Below are positions 50,472-58,279 of a stretch of 64,000 nt of DNA, in pieces. The DNA lies in contig CAZMEN010000005.1 of the NCBI GenBank assembly GCA_964565335.1, positions 1 through 64,000 on the forward strand, read 5' to 3'. The translations under genes and the position numbers were made by a program. The notes under the pieces are model-generated. The model was not told where the DNA came from, did not search any database, and worked only from the letters and a program-made list of their open reading frames with translations. The stretch is from Litorimonas sp964565335 (GTDB lineage Bacteria; Pseudomonadota; Alphaproteobacteria; Caulobacterales; Maricaulaceae). The stretch's first letter is position 1, and each line of letters opens with the position of its first letter.

Positions 50472-53438
50472 ATGGCTGACAAAAGCCGCTCTGAACAAAA
50501 CCAAGATTTCTTGGATACGCTTTTTCTGGATGGCGGGAATGCTGTCTATCTCGAACAAATGCAGGCGCAATATTCGCGCAACCCCAATTCCGTTGATGCT
50601 AGTTGGCGCGCCTATTTTGAAACAATCGGAGAAGATCGTAGTAACGCTCAACATGTTGCTGATGGACCGGCTTGGAAACGTGAAAACTGGCCGATCGCTG
50701 AAAATGGTGAGCTGACCTCTGCTCTAACGGGTGATTGGGGCGTAGATGCAGGAGCCGTTGAAAAAGCGGTTTCCAAAGCAAACCCTGATATGTCCACGCA
50801 AGATGTGCAGCAGGCAGCCAAAGACTCTATCGGCGCCCTCATGCTCATTCGCGCCTATCGTGTGCGAGGGCATTGCGTGGCGGACCTTGATCCTCTTAGG
50901 CTTCAAAAGGCCGGGGCTCACCCCGAGCTCGATCCGCAAACTTATGGTTTCTCAGCCTCTGATATGGATCGAGAGATTTTTATCGACGGCGTTTTGGGGC
51001 TTGAATATGGGACGCTCAATCAAATTATCGCTATTCTGCGACGCACCTACGCGTCGACCGTCGGCGTACAATTCACCCATGTGTCCAACCCCGAAGAGAA
51101 AGCTTGGATTCAAGAGCGTCTAGAGGGACCCGAAAAAGAGATTAGCTTCTCCAAAGAAGGGCGTTTAGCAATTTTGCAAAAGCTCATCGAAGGCGAAGCC
51201 TTTGAGCAATTGATTCACAAACGGTATCCGGGGACAAAACGTTTTGGTATCGATGGGGCGGAAAGCCTTTTGCCTGCTTTGGAGCAGATCATCAAACGCG
51301 GCGGTCAATTAGGGTTGAAAGATATCAATTTCGGCATGCCGCATCGCGGACGATTGAATGTCATGGCTTCGGTTATGCAAAAGCCCTATTCGGCGATTTT
51401 CTATGAATTCCTCGGCGGCGTCGCAGCAGGCGGCGAGGATTTCGGCTCCGGTGACGTAAAATATCATTTGGGTGTTTCGGACGACCGCGAATTTGACGGC
51501 AATAACGTCCATTTATCACTGGCGCCTAATCCGTCCCATTTAGAAGTCGTTGCGCCTATTGTTATGGGTAAGACGCGCGCAAAGCAGCAAATGGCTTCGG
51601 GAACATATCAATCCCACAAGCCCGAAGAAGTTATGGCGGTTATACTTCATGGCGACTCGGCTTTCGCCGGACAAGGTATTGTGATGGAGAGTTTTCAGCT
51701 CTCGCAATTAGTGGGTTACCGGACGGGCGGAACTATCCATGTTGTCGTGAATAACCAAATTGGGTTTACAACAACGCCGGATGAATATCGCTCGGGGCAG
51801 TATTGTTCAGATGTGGCCTTTATGGTTGAAGCGCCAGTCTTCCACGTCAATGGAGACGACCCCGAAGCGGTTGTTTTTGCGGCGCGTGTGGCCACTGAAT
51901 ATAGACAGAAATTCGGCAAAGACGTTGTGCTGGATATTGTTTGTTATCGCCGCTATGGTCACAATGAGGGGGATGATCCTTCTTTCACACAGCCGATTAT
52001 GTATGAAAAAATCGGTAATCTAAAATCCACAATGAATATATATGCTGAGCGTTTGATTGCCCAAGGTGATCTTACTGAAGAGGCGCATAAAAAGCGCGTT
52101 GATGATTTTTATGCGTATCTGGACGGCGAGTTTGAAAAAGCCAAAAGTTATGAAACAACCCAGCCCGATTGGCTGCAAGGCGTCTGGCAAGGGTTAAGCC
52201 TGCCAACAGAAAAAGACGGCAAACGTGTTGGCGATACAAGTGTCGACATTCAAACATTGAAAGACATTGGGACGAAAATTACGACAATCCCGAACAGCGT
52301 CAATATACACAGAACTTTGAAGCGCATTATTAAAGCGCGCGCCGATAAAATTGAATCGGGCGAAAATATTGATTGGGGTCTGGCGGAGCATTTGGCGTTT
52401 GGCACCTTAGTTATGGAAGGTCACCCCGTGCGCCTGTCCGGACAAGATTCTGAGCGCGGAACATTCTCTCAACGTCAATCGAATTTTATCGATCAAAAAA
52501 CCGAAGAAAAATACACTCCGCTCAATCATCTGACTGACGAGCAAGAATATTATCAGGTGCTAAACTCACATTTGTCTGAGGAGGCGGTTTTGGGTTTTGA
52601 ATATGGTTTTTCCGCCGCCGCGCCGAAGGCGCTAACAATCTGGGAAGCGCAATTTGGTGATTTCGCTAATGGCGCCCAAGTGATGGTGGACCAATTTATT
52701 TCCTCTGCAGAACAGAAATGGCTGCGTATGTCGGGCCTCGTTATGCTCTTGCCGCATGGTTATGAAGGCCAAGGACCAGAACATAGTTCTGCCCGTCTGG
52801 AGCGTTATCTGCAAATGTGCGCTGAAGATAATATGCAAGTGACAAATATTTCGACACCTGCCAATTATTTCCATGCTTTGCGGCGTCAGGTTAAACGAGG
52901 CTTTCGTAAGCCCCTCATTAATATGAGTCCGAAGAGCCTATTGCGTCATAAGTTATGTGTTTCAACGCTGAAAGAAATGGGGCCAGGATCTGAATTTCAT
53001 CGCGTTTTATGGGATGATGCCGAATACCGACCAGAGACAACCGATATTAAACTGGTGTCTGATTCAAAGATTAACAAGGTTCTGCTTTGCTCAGGCAAGG
53101 TGTATTATGATCTCTATGCGGCACGTGAAGAAAAGAACATCAATGATGTTTATATTCTGCGCATTGAGCAATTCTTCCCTTATCCGGATGATGCTATTCA
53201 GGAAGAACTTAAACGTTTCAAAAATGCTGAAATGGTGTGGGTTCAGGAAGAGCCGAAAAATATGGGCGCATGGACTTTCATTGATCCATTTGTCGAAGAA
53301 AGCCTGATTGCCATTAAAGCTAAAAACACACGTTTGCGTTACGTCGGACGTCCTGCAGCGGCCTCGACGGCGACGGGTATTGGCGCTAAGCACAAAAAAG
53401 AACAACAAGCCTTGCTCGATGGGGCTTTTGCAACGTAG
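50472..53438 (+). CDS. sucA: 2-oxoglutarate dehydrogenase E1 component
   Basis: Thiamine-diphosphate enzyme that decarboxylates 2-oxoglutarate. The 988 residues open with the E2-binding N-terminal segment (SEQNQDFLDTLFLDGGNAVYLEQM). The core has DINFGMPHRGRLNVMASVM, HGDSAFAGQGIVMES, VNNQIGFTTTPDEYRS and RRYGHNEGDDPSFTQP (TPP/metal region). The C-terminal transketolase half has LPHGYEGQGPEHSSARLERY. The length is normal. It is followed after nine bases by a 27-codon open frame and then by sucB. Confidence 0.97.
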   Translation: MADKSRSEQNQDFLDTLFLDGGNAVYLEQMQAQYSRNPNSVDASWRAYFETIGEDRSNAQHVADGPAWKRENWPIAENGELTSALTGDWGVDAGAVEKAVSKANPDMSTQDVQQAAKDSIGALMLIRAYRVRGHCVADLDPLRLQKAGAHPELDPQTYGFSASDMDREIFIDGVLGLEYGTLNQIIAILRRTYASTVGVQFTHVSNPEEKAWIQERLEGPEKEISFSKEGRLAILQKLIEGEAFEQLIHKRYPGTKRFGIDGAESLLPALEQIIKRGGQLGLKDINFGMPHRGRLNVMASVMQKPYSAIFYEFLGGVAAGGEDFGSGDVKYHLGVSDDREFDGNNVHLSLAPNPSHLEVVAPIVMGKTRAKQQMASGTYQSHKPEEVMAVILHGDSAFAGQGIVMESFQLSQLVGYRTGGTIHVVVNNQIGFTTTPDEYRSGQYCSDVAFMVEAPVFHVNGDDPEAVVFAARVATEYRQKFGKDVVLDIVCYRRYGHNEGDDPSFTQPIMYEKIGNLKSTMNIYAERLIAQGDLTEEAHKKRVDDFYAYLDGEFEKAKSYETTQPDWLQGVWQGLSLPTEKDGKRVGDTSVDIQTLKDIGTKITTIPNSVNIHRTLKRIIKARADKIESGENIDWGLAEHLAFGTLVMEGHPVRLSGQDSERGTFSQRQSNFIDQKTEEKYTPLNHLTDEQEYYQVLNSHLSEEAVLGFEYGFSAAAPKALTIWEAQFGDFANGAQVMVDQFISSAEQKWLRMSGLVMLLPHGYEGQGPEHSSARLERYLQMCAEDNMQVTNISTPANYFHALRRQVKRGFRKPLINMSPKSLLRHKLCVSTLKEMGPGSEFHRVLWDDAEYRPETTDIKLVSDSKINKVLLCSGKVYYDLYAAREEKNINDVYILRIEQFFPYPDDAIQEELKRFKNAEMVWVQEEPKNMGAWTFIDPFVEESLIAIKAKNTRLRYVGRPAAASTATGIGAKHKKEQQALLDGAFAT

Positions 53439-53447
53439 GAGAACGAA

Positions 53448-53531
53448 ATGAGTGGTGGTATAATTGGCGGTATAATTGGTGGCATTGTGGGTGCCATTGT
53501 TGTTTTGATCTTAAACAAGGATAAAAAATAA
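53448..53531 (+). CDS. 27-residue glycine-zipper membrane peptide between sucA and sucB
   Basis: An 84-base open frame, ATG to TAA, with a good GTAGGAGAACGAA ribosome site immediately before it. The peptide starts MSGGIIGGIIGGIVGAIVV and continues LILNKDKK. It is a single hydrophobic helix with repeated GG pairs four residues apart (glycine zipper), ending in a short basic tail. It fits a one-pass inner-membrane microprotein, perhaps self-associating. It starts nine bases after the sucA stop and ends 30 bases before the sucB ATG, so it shares their transcript. I do not recognise a family. It could be a membrane anchor for the 2-oxoglutarate dehydrogenase complex, but that is speculation. Confidence 0.7.
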   Translation: MSGGIIGGIIGGIVGAIVVLILNKDKK

Positions 53532-53561
53532 AAGGCTTTCACCTTTTTTTTTAATACGCAC

Positions 53562-55067
53562 ATGACTGATATTAAAATACCCAATGTTGGCGAGTCTGTC
53601 TCTGAAGTGACGATTGCTCAGTGGTTCAAAAAACCTGGCGAAGCCGTCAAAAAAGACGAGCCATTAGTTGAGCTTGAAACGGATAAAGCGGCGCAAGAAC
53701 TGGTTTCGCCCGAAGACGGTGTGTTAGAGGAAATATTAGTCGCCGAGGGTGATGTGGCGACAATCGGTCAATTGATTGCAAAGCTCGGCTCGGGCGCAGG
53801 GACTACGGCCTCTGATCAGCCGGCTGAACAAGACAATGCCGCCGCCGCAGCTGCGCCAGTCTCCGGAGGGGCGTCCATGAATATTGATGTGCCAAATGTC
53901 GGCGAATCTGTCTCAGAGGTGACGATTGCGACTTGGATGAAACAGCCAGGTGATGCCGTTGCTAAGGATGAAGCAATTGTTGAGCTTGAAACTGATAAAG
54001 CCGCACAAGAATTAGTGGCCCCCGAAGCGGGCGTGATGGGCGAGCATTTAGTGGCGGAAGGCGATATTGCGCTCGTCGGCCAAACTATTGCGACATTGAT
54101 GGCAGGTGCCTCTGGTGGAGCCTCGGCCGCAGCGCCAGCAGCGGCAGTCCCTAGCAGCGCGCCGGCTTCTGACGGTCCAAAAGGCGGGAAGCTTATGCCG
54201 AGCGCGTCGCGCATCGTAAAAGAAAACGGTTTGGACGCGTCCGCGATTTCCGGCACCGGTAAGGGCGGGCGCATTACCAAAGCCGATGCTCTACAAGCCA
54301 AAGCGAACCCTCCTGCGGTTTCTAAATCAACGCCCGCCGCCGCTCCAAAAGCGCCGCGCGCAATTGGTGAGCGCGAAGAGCGCGTCCGCATGTCCCGCAT
54401 TCGCCAGACTATTGCTCGCCGTTTGAAGGATGCACAAAACACCGCCGCCATGCTTACCACATATAATGAAGCAGATATGAGCCATATAATGGCCATGCGC
54501 TCTCAGTATAAAGAGCTGTTCCTTAAAAAGCACGGCGTGAAACTTGGCTTTATGAGTTTCTTTGTCAAAGCCTGTGTTCAAGCCTTGCGGGATGTGCCGA
54601 GCGTCAATGCTGAGATAGACGGCACGGATATCATCTACAAAAATTACTATGACATTTCGATTGCCGTCGGGACAGATAAAGGCCTCGTTGTGCCTGTCTT
54701 GCGAAATTGTGATGAGTTGTCGCTCGGCGGAGTCGAGAAGGGGATTGGAGCTTTGGGCGCGAAGGCGCGCGAAGGTCAATTAACGATGGACGATATGATG
54801 GGCGGAACTTTCACCATTTCAAATGGCGGCGTTTACGGCTCCTTGATGTCTTCTCCAATTTTGAACCCACCGCAATCCGGCATTCTCGGAATGCACAAAA
54901 TCCAGAAACGTCCAGTTGTGATTGACGATGAAATTGTTATTCGCCCCATGATGTATCTTGCCTTGTCATATGATCACCGTATCGTTGACGGAAAAGAAGC
55001 TGTGACATTCTTGGTGCGTGTCAAAGAGTGCCTAGAAGACCCGGAACGGCTCTTACTCGACCTATAG
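53562..55067 (+). CDS. sucB: Dihydrolipoyllysine succinyltransferase (E2), two lipoyl domains
   Basis: The E2 core of the 2-oxoglutarate dehydrogenase complex, 501 residues. Two lipoyl domains are present, at residues 1-76 (lipoyl lysine K42 in ELETDKAAQEL) and 106-180 (K146 in ELETDKAAQEL), separated and followed by Ala-rich linkers. An E3/E1-binding domain is near 209-245 (MPSASRIVKENGLDASAISG). The acyltransferase core runs to the end, with SYDHRIVDGKEAV holding the catalytic histidine. SucB normally has a single lipoyl domain; two is unusual. The DNA of the two domains is similar, suggesting an internal duplication. Confidence 0.96.
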   Translation: MTDIKIPNVGESVSEVTIAQWFKKPGEAVKKDEPLVELETDKAAQELVSPEDGVLEEILVAEGDVATIGQLIAKLGSGAGTTASDQPAEQDNAAAAAAPVSGGASMNIDVPNVGESVSEVTIATWMKQPGDAVAKDEAIVELETDKAAQELVAPEAGVMGEHLVAEGDIALVGQTIATLMAGASGGASAAAPAAAVPSSAPASDGPKGGKLMPSASRIVKENGLDASAISGTGKGGRITKADALQAKANPPAVSKSTPAAAPKAPRAIGEREERVRMSRIRQTIARRLKDAQNTAAMLTTYNEADMSHIMAMRSQYKELFLKKHGVKLGFMSFFVKACVQALRDVPSVNAEIDGTDIIYKNYYDISIAVGTDKGLVVPVLRNCDELSLGGVEKGIGALGAKAREGQLTMDDMMGGTFTISNGGVYGSLMSSPILNPPQSGILGMHKIQKRPVVIDDEIVIRPMMYLALSYDHRIVDGKEAVTFLVRVKECLEDPERLLLDL

Positions 55068-55140
55068 CTAAAGTCTTAACTGCGACAATTTGCTATTCAT
55101 CTTAACGTTTGGTATTATTACACAAATGTAGGGGTAGATT

Positions 55141-55569
55141 ATGCGTGCAAACACACCGTGGTGGTTTTGGTTGGTAAGCGGTATTGCGCTTATCTGGAAT
55201 TTAATGGGCGTTGGGGCTTATCTAAAAGATACACGCCTAAGCGATGCTGATATCATCGCAACCTATGGCGAGGTTGTGGGGCAGGCGGCTCTTGCTCAAC
55301 CTGCTTGGGTGACTGCCGCCTATGCTTTGGCTGTTTTCGGCGGGGCTTTGGGGTGCTTAATGTTGTTATTACGCAAACGCATAGCTATCTGGCCGCTGAT
55401 TATTTCGCTATTGGCCGTCATTGCTCAGCAAGGGTACCTTTGGATTGCGAGCGGCGTTATGGCTCATATCCCGACGAGTTCAATGATTATGTATATTTCG
55501 ATCCCGCTTGTTGCGATATTCCTCGTTTGGTTCGCTAAGAAAATGGCTGTAGAACAGATTATTCACTAA
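55141..55569 (+). CDS. Four-helix membrane protein, copy 1
   Basis: A 142-residue protein with four predicted membrane helices, opening WWFWLVSGIALIWNLMGVGAY. The second helix region has QPAWVTAAYALAVFGGALG, then the short basic loop LLLRKR. It shares its layout (IWNLxG, P-x-W, LAVxxGxL, LRK) with the next gene, so the two are tandem paralogues. I do not recognise a function; similar proteins are sometimes filed as sugar transporters without proof. It follows sucB after 73 bases, with a GTAGGGGTAG site before its ATG. Confidence 0.7.
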   Translation: MRANTPWWFWLVSGIALIWNLMGVGAYLKDTRLSDADIIATYGEVVGQAALAQPAWVTAAYALAVFGGALGCLMLLLRKRIAIWPLIISLLAVIAQQGYLWIASGVMAHIPTSSMIMYISIPLVAIFLVWFAKKMAVEQIIH

Positions 55570-55599
55570 AGCTGAGTTCAATAAAGTAGAGTTGATATA

Positions 55600-56031
55600 A
55601 TGACACCCACTAAGCCCTCAATAGTCTTCTGGATTACCGCTTTAGTTTTCTTGATTTGGAATCTGTTTGGGATTTTTAATTTCTATACGTCTGTTACGGC
55701 GACCCCAGAATATTACACGGCCAGCGGTTATACGGATGCGCAGGCTGTTTTCATGACTACGACGCCGCTTTGGTATTTAATTATTTTTGGTCTAGCTGTC
55801 TGGTCCGGGTTGCTCGCATCTGTCTTAAATATTTTGCGCAAAGCCTGGGCGGTGAAAGTGTTTTTATTCAGTCTCGCTATGGTCATTATTAGCTTTGTCG
55901 CAGATTTTGTCCAAGGAACCTTTACGATGTTGGGCGGAGTTTATATCGGAATTATGGTATTCGTTCTCGTGATGGCAATTATCGAGTTTTTTGTATCCCG
56001 CCGCTATGCCGACAAAGGCGTTTTGACCTAG
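55600..56031 (+). CDS. Four-helix membrane protein, copy 2
   Basis: A 143-residue paralogue of the preceding gene: VFWITALVFLIWNLFGIFNF, then TTPLWYLIIFGLAVWSGLLA and NILRKAWAVK. Four membrane helices fill the chain, ending with a short Arg-rich cytoplasmic tail. It starts 30 bases behind copy 1 and ends 103 bases before lpd, so it probably shares the sucB-lpd transcript. The function is unknown. Confidence 0.7.
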   Translation: MTPTKPSIVFWITALVFLIWNLFGIFNFYTSVTATPEYYTASGYTDAQAVFMTTTPLWYLIIFGLAVWSGLLASVLNILRKAWAVKVFLFSLAMVIISFVADFVQGTFTMLGGVYIGIMVFVLVMAIIEFFVSRRYADKGVLT

Positions 56032-56134
56032 ATAAAACTCTCTGTCGCCGACGAAGGCCGATTGACCTGAAAACACCTAGCGCTTAAGTCACATCTCAAG
56101 ATTTGGGTAAACGCTTAAAGCGCGGAGTATTTTC

Positions 56135-57520
56135 ATGTCAGACATCTACGATATTATTATTATTGGCGGCGGCCCTGGCGGCTATAATTGCGCTATCCGT
56201 GCGGGACAGCTCGGCTTGAAAGTTGCCTGTGTTGAAACTCGCAAGACGCTAGGCGGCACGTGTTTGAACGTAGGCTGTATTCCGTCCAAAGCGCTCCTGC
56301 ACGCGACCGAGCTTTATGAAACAGCCACGAAGGACTTTGAGTCCATGGGCATGAGCGCTACCGTCAAAGCGAATATTCCTGACATGATTAAAGCCAAAGA
56401 TAAGACCGTTGACGGCCTGACTTCTGGTATCGAATATTTATTCAAAAAGAACAATGTCGACCATATTCATGGCTATGGCAAAATTGTTGGGGAAGGCAAA
56501 GTCGAGGTCGAAGGTAAAGTCTATGTGACGAAAAATATCGTCATTGCGACAGGCTCAGAAGTCGCGACACTGCCGGGCATTGATATTGATGAAAAAACAA
56601 TTGTCTCATCAACGGGCGCGCTAGAGCTTCAAAAAGTACCAGGAAAAATGGTTGTGATTGGCGGCGGCGTCATTGGTTTAGAGCTAGGCTCCGTTTGGCG
56701 CCGGCTCGGGGCAGAGGTGACTGTCATTGAATATCTCGACCATATATTGCCTGGCTCGGATGGCGAAATTCAAAAACAGGCCGTGCGTACATTTAAAAAA
56801 CAAAAAATGAAATTTGAACTGGGCCGCAAGGTTACGGGCGTAAAGAAACTCAAATCCGGCTTAACGGTTCAGACCGAAGCCTCCGCAGGCGGGAAAGAAA
56901 AAGAACTTGAGGCGGATGTGGTGCTGGTCTGTATTGGCCGCCGCCCCTTTACAAAAGACCTTGGACTAGATGTTTTGAATATCAAATCGGATAAGAGAGG
57001 GTTCATCGAAACCAATCATTTCCAAACATCCGCAAAGAATGTTTATGCGATTGGCGATTGCACAACTGGCCCCATGCTAGCCCATAAGGCCGAAGAAGAA
57101 GGCGTCGCCGCCGCTGAGATTGTAGCCGGTAAAGCGGGTCACGTGAATTACGACGTCATTCCGGAGGTTGTGTATACTTATCCTGAAATTGCTAATGTAG
57201 GCAAAACGGAAGAAGATTTGAAAGCCGCTGGCATCCCCTACAAAAAAGGCAAGTTTCCCTTCACGGCGAATTCGCGTGCGCGCTGCAATCACGAAACTGA
57301 TGGCTTTGCGAAAATTCTGGCCCATGCGGAAACCGATGAAATTCTCGGCGCTCATATTATTGGGCCGTTGGCGGGTGATTTGATTCACGAAGTCTGTATT
57401 GCCATGGAATTTGGCGCGGCATCAGAAGATATTGCCCGCACCTGTCATGCACATCCGACTGTATCGGAAGCCGTGCGTCAAGCCGCCATGGACGTCGAAA
57501 ACTGGGCCATGCAAATGTAG
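56135..57520 (+). CDS. lpd: Dihydrolipoamide dehydrogenase (E3)
   Basis: Flavoenzyme that reoxidises lipoyl groups of 2-oxoacid dehydrogenases with NAD. The 461 residues show the FAD-binding start DIIIIGGGPGGYNCAIRAGQ and the redox disulfide motif GGTCLNVGCIPSKALLH (about residues 40-56). The NAD site is VVIGGGVIGLELGSVW, the second FAD motif is VYAIGDCTTGPMLAHKA, and the catalytic His-Glu pair is near the C-terminus (CHAHPTVSEA). It closes the sucCDAB-lpd cluster and is followed ten bases later by a GST gene. Confidence 0.96.
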   Translation: MSDIYDIIIIGGGPGGYNCAIRAGQLGLKVACVETRKTLGGTCLNVGCIPSKALLHATELYETATKDFESMGMSATVKANIPDMIKAKDKTVDGLTSGIEYLFKKNNVDHIHGYGKIVGEGKVEVEGKVYVTKNIVIATGSEVATLPGIDIDEKTIVSSTGALELQKVPGKMVVIGGGVIGLELGSVWRRLGAEVTVIEYLDHILPGSDGEIQKQAVRTFKKQKMKFELGRKVTGVKKLKSGLTVQTEASAGGKEKELEADVVLVCIGRRPFTKDLGLDVLNIKSDKRGFIETNHFQTSAKNVYAIGDCTTGPMLAHKAEEEGVAAAEIVAGKAGHVNYDVIPEVVYTYPEIANVGKTEEDLKAAGIPYKKGKFPFTANSRARCNHETDGFAKILAHAETDEILGAHIIGPLAGDLIHEVCIAMEFGAASEDIARTCHAHPTVSEAVRQAAMDVENWAMQM

Positions 57521-57530
57521 GCAGAGTTTT

Positions 57531-58136
57531 ATGAAGCTCTATGATTATTTGCCTTCAGGTAATTCCTTTAAAGTACGCTGGTGTCTGTCCTATTTGGGAC
57601 AAGCATATACGCATGTGCCGATTGATATCCATAAAGGCGATACGCAAACGGATGATTTTTTAGGTAAAAACCCGGCAGGCCAAATTCCGCTATTGGAATT
57701 AGACAATGGTCGCCTTTTAGCAGAAAGCAATGCTATCCTAACTTATCTTGCCGAAGGGTCCGATTTAATACCGCATGATTCATATGAACACGCCAAAATG
57801 CTCCAATGGATGTTTTGGGAGCAATATAAACATGAACCCGCAATCGCCGTTGCTCGGTTTATTCGTCACTATGCTATGGACACGCGTGCCGAGGCACTTC
57901 CTGTTTTGATGGAAAAGGGAGCGGCGGTTCTCTCGATTATGGACAACCATTTGTCGTCCCGAGACTGGTTTGTAGGGGACAGCAGAACCTTAGCTGATAT
58001 TTCGCTCTACGCTTACACACATGTGGCGGACGAAGGCGGTTTCCATATGGACATTTATCCAAACCTGTTGAATTGGCTAAACCGCTTTGCCGACCACCCT
58101 GCGCATATCAATATTACGGATACTCCAAAACTCTAG
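57531..58136 (+). CDS. Glutathione S-transferase family protein
   Basis: A 201-residue GST. The N-terminal thioredoxin-like domain starts MKLYDYLPSGNSFKVRWCL and has the cis-Pro motif GQIPLLELDNGRLLAESNAI, where glutathione binds. The C-terminal helical domain contains the N-capping box DSRTLADISLYAYTH. The substrate is unknown. The ATG at 57531 gives the clean GST start; a longer reading would overlap lpd. It may be co-transcribed with lpd. Confidence 0.9.
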   Translation: MKLYDYLPSGNSFKVRWCLSYLGQAYTHVPIDIHKGDTQTDDFLGKNPAGQIPLLELDNGRLLAESNAILTYLAEGSDLIPHDSYEHAKMLQWMFWEQYKHEPAIAVARFIRHYAMDTRAEALPVLMEKGAAVLSIMDNHLSSRDWFVGDSRTLADISLYAYTHVADEGGFHMDIYPNLLNWLNRFADHPAHINITDTPKL

Positions 58137-58165
58137 GCACCTATATTTATGAGGTGGCTCGGTGA

Positions 58166-58185
58166 TTGTGATAATATTGTCACAA
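58166..58185. promoter_or_regulatory. Near-perfect 20-base palindrome upstream of the TonB receptor
   Basis: TTGTGATAAT (58166-58175) and ATTGTCACAA (58176-58185) match as inverted halves at nine of ten positions. The TGTGA...TCACA ends recall CRP/FNR-type operators, although the spacing (eight bases) is wider than the CRP standard. It lies 95 bases upstream of the receptor ATG, a good place for an operator. Confidence 0.5.
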
Positions 58186-58279
58186 AAAGTATTTTTCACT
58201 TCAAATTTCGATATTAATCCCCCGCTCATCTCTCATCGCTCGTAATAATTTAACCACAACAATTAATTGGGAAAGTCAT

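Noticed and set aside
53816..54496. Long minus-strand open frame inside sucB
   Set aside because: It is the antisense of the Ala/Pro-rich linker and E3-binding region of sucB, which avoids stop codons by composition. It has no ribosome site or family.
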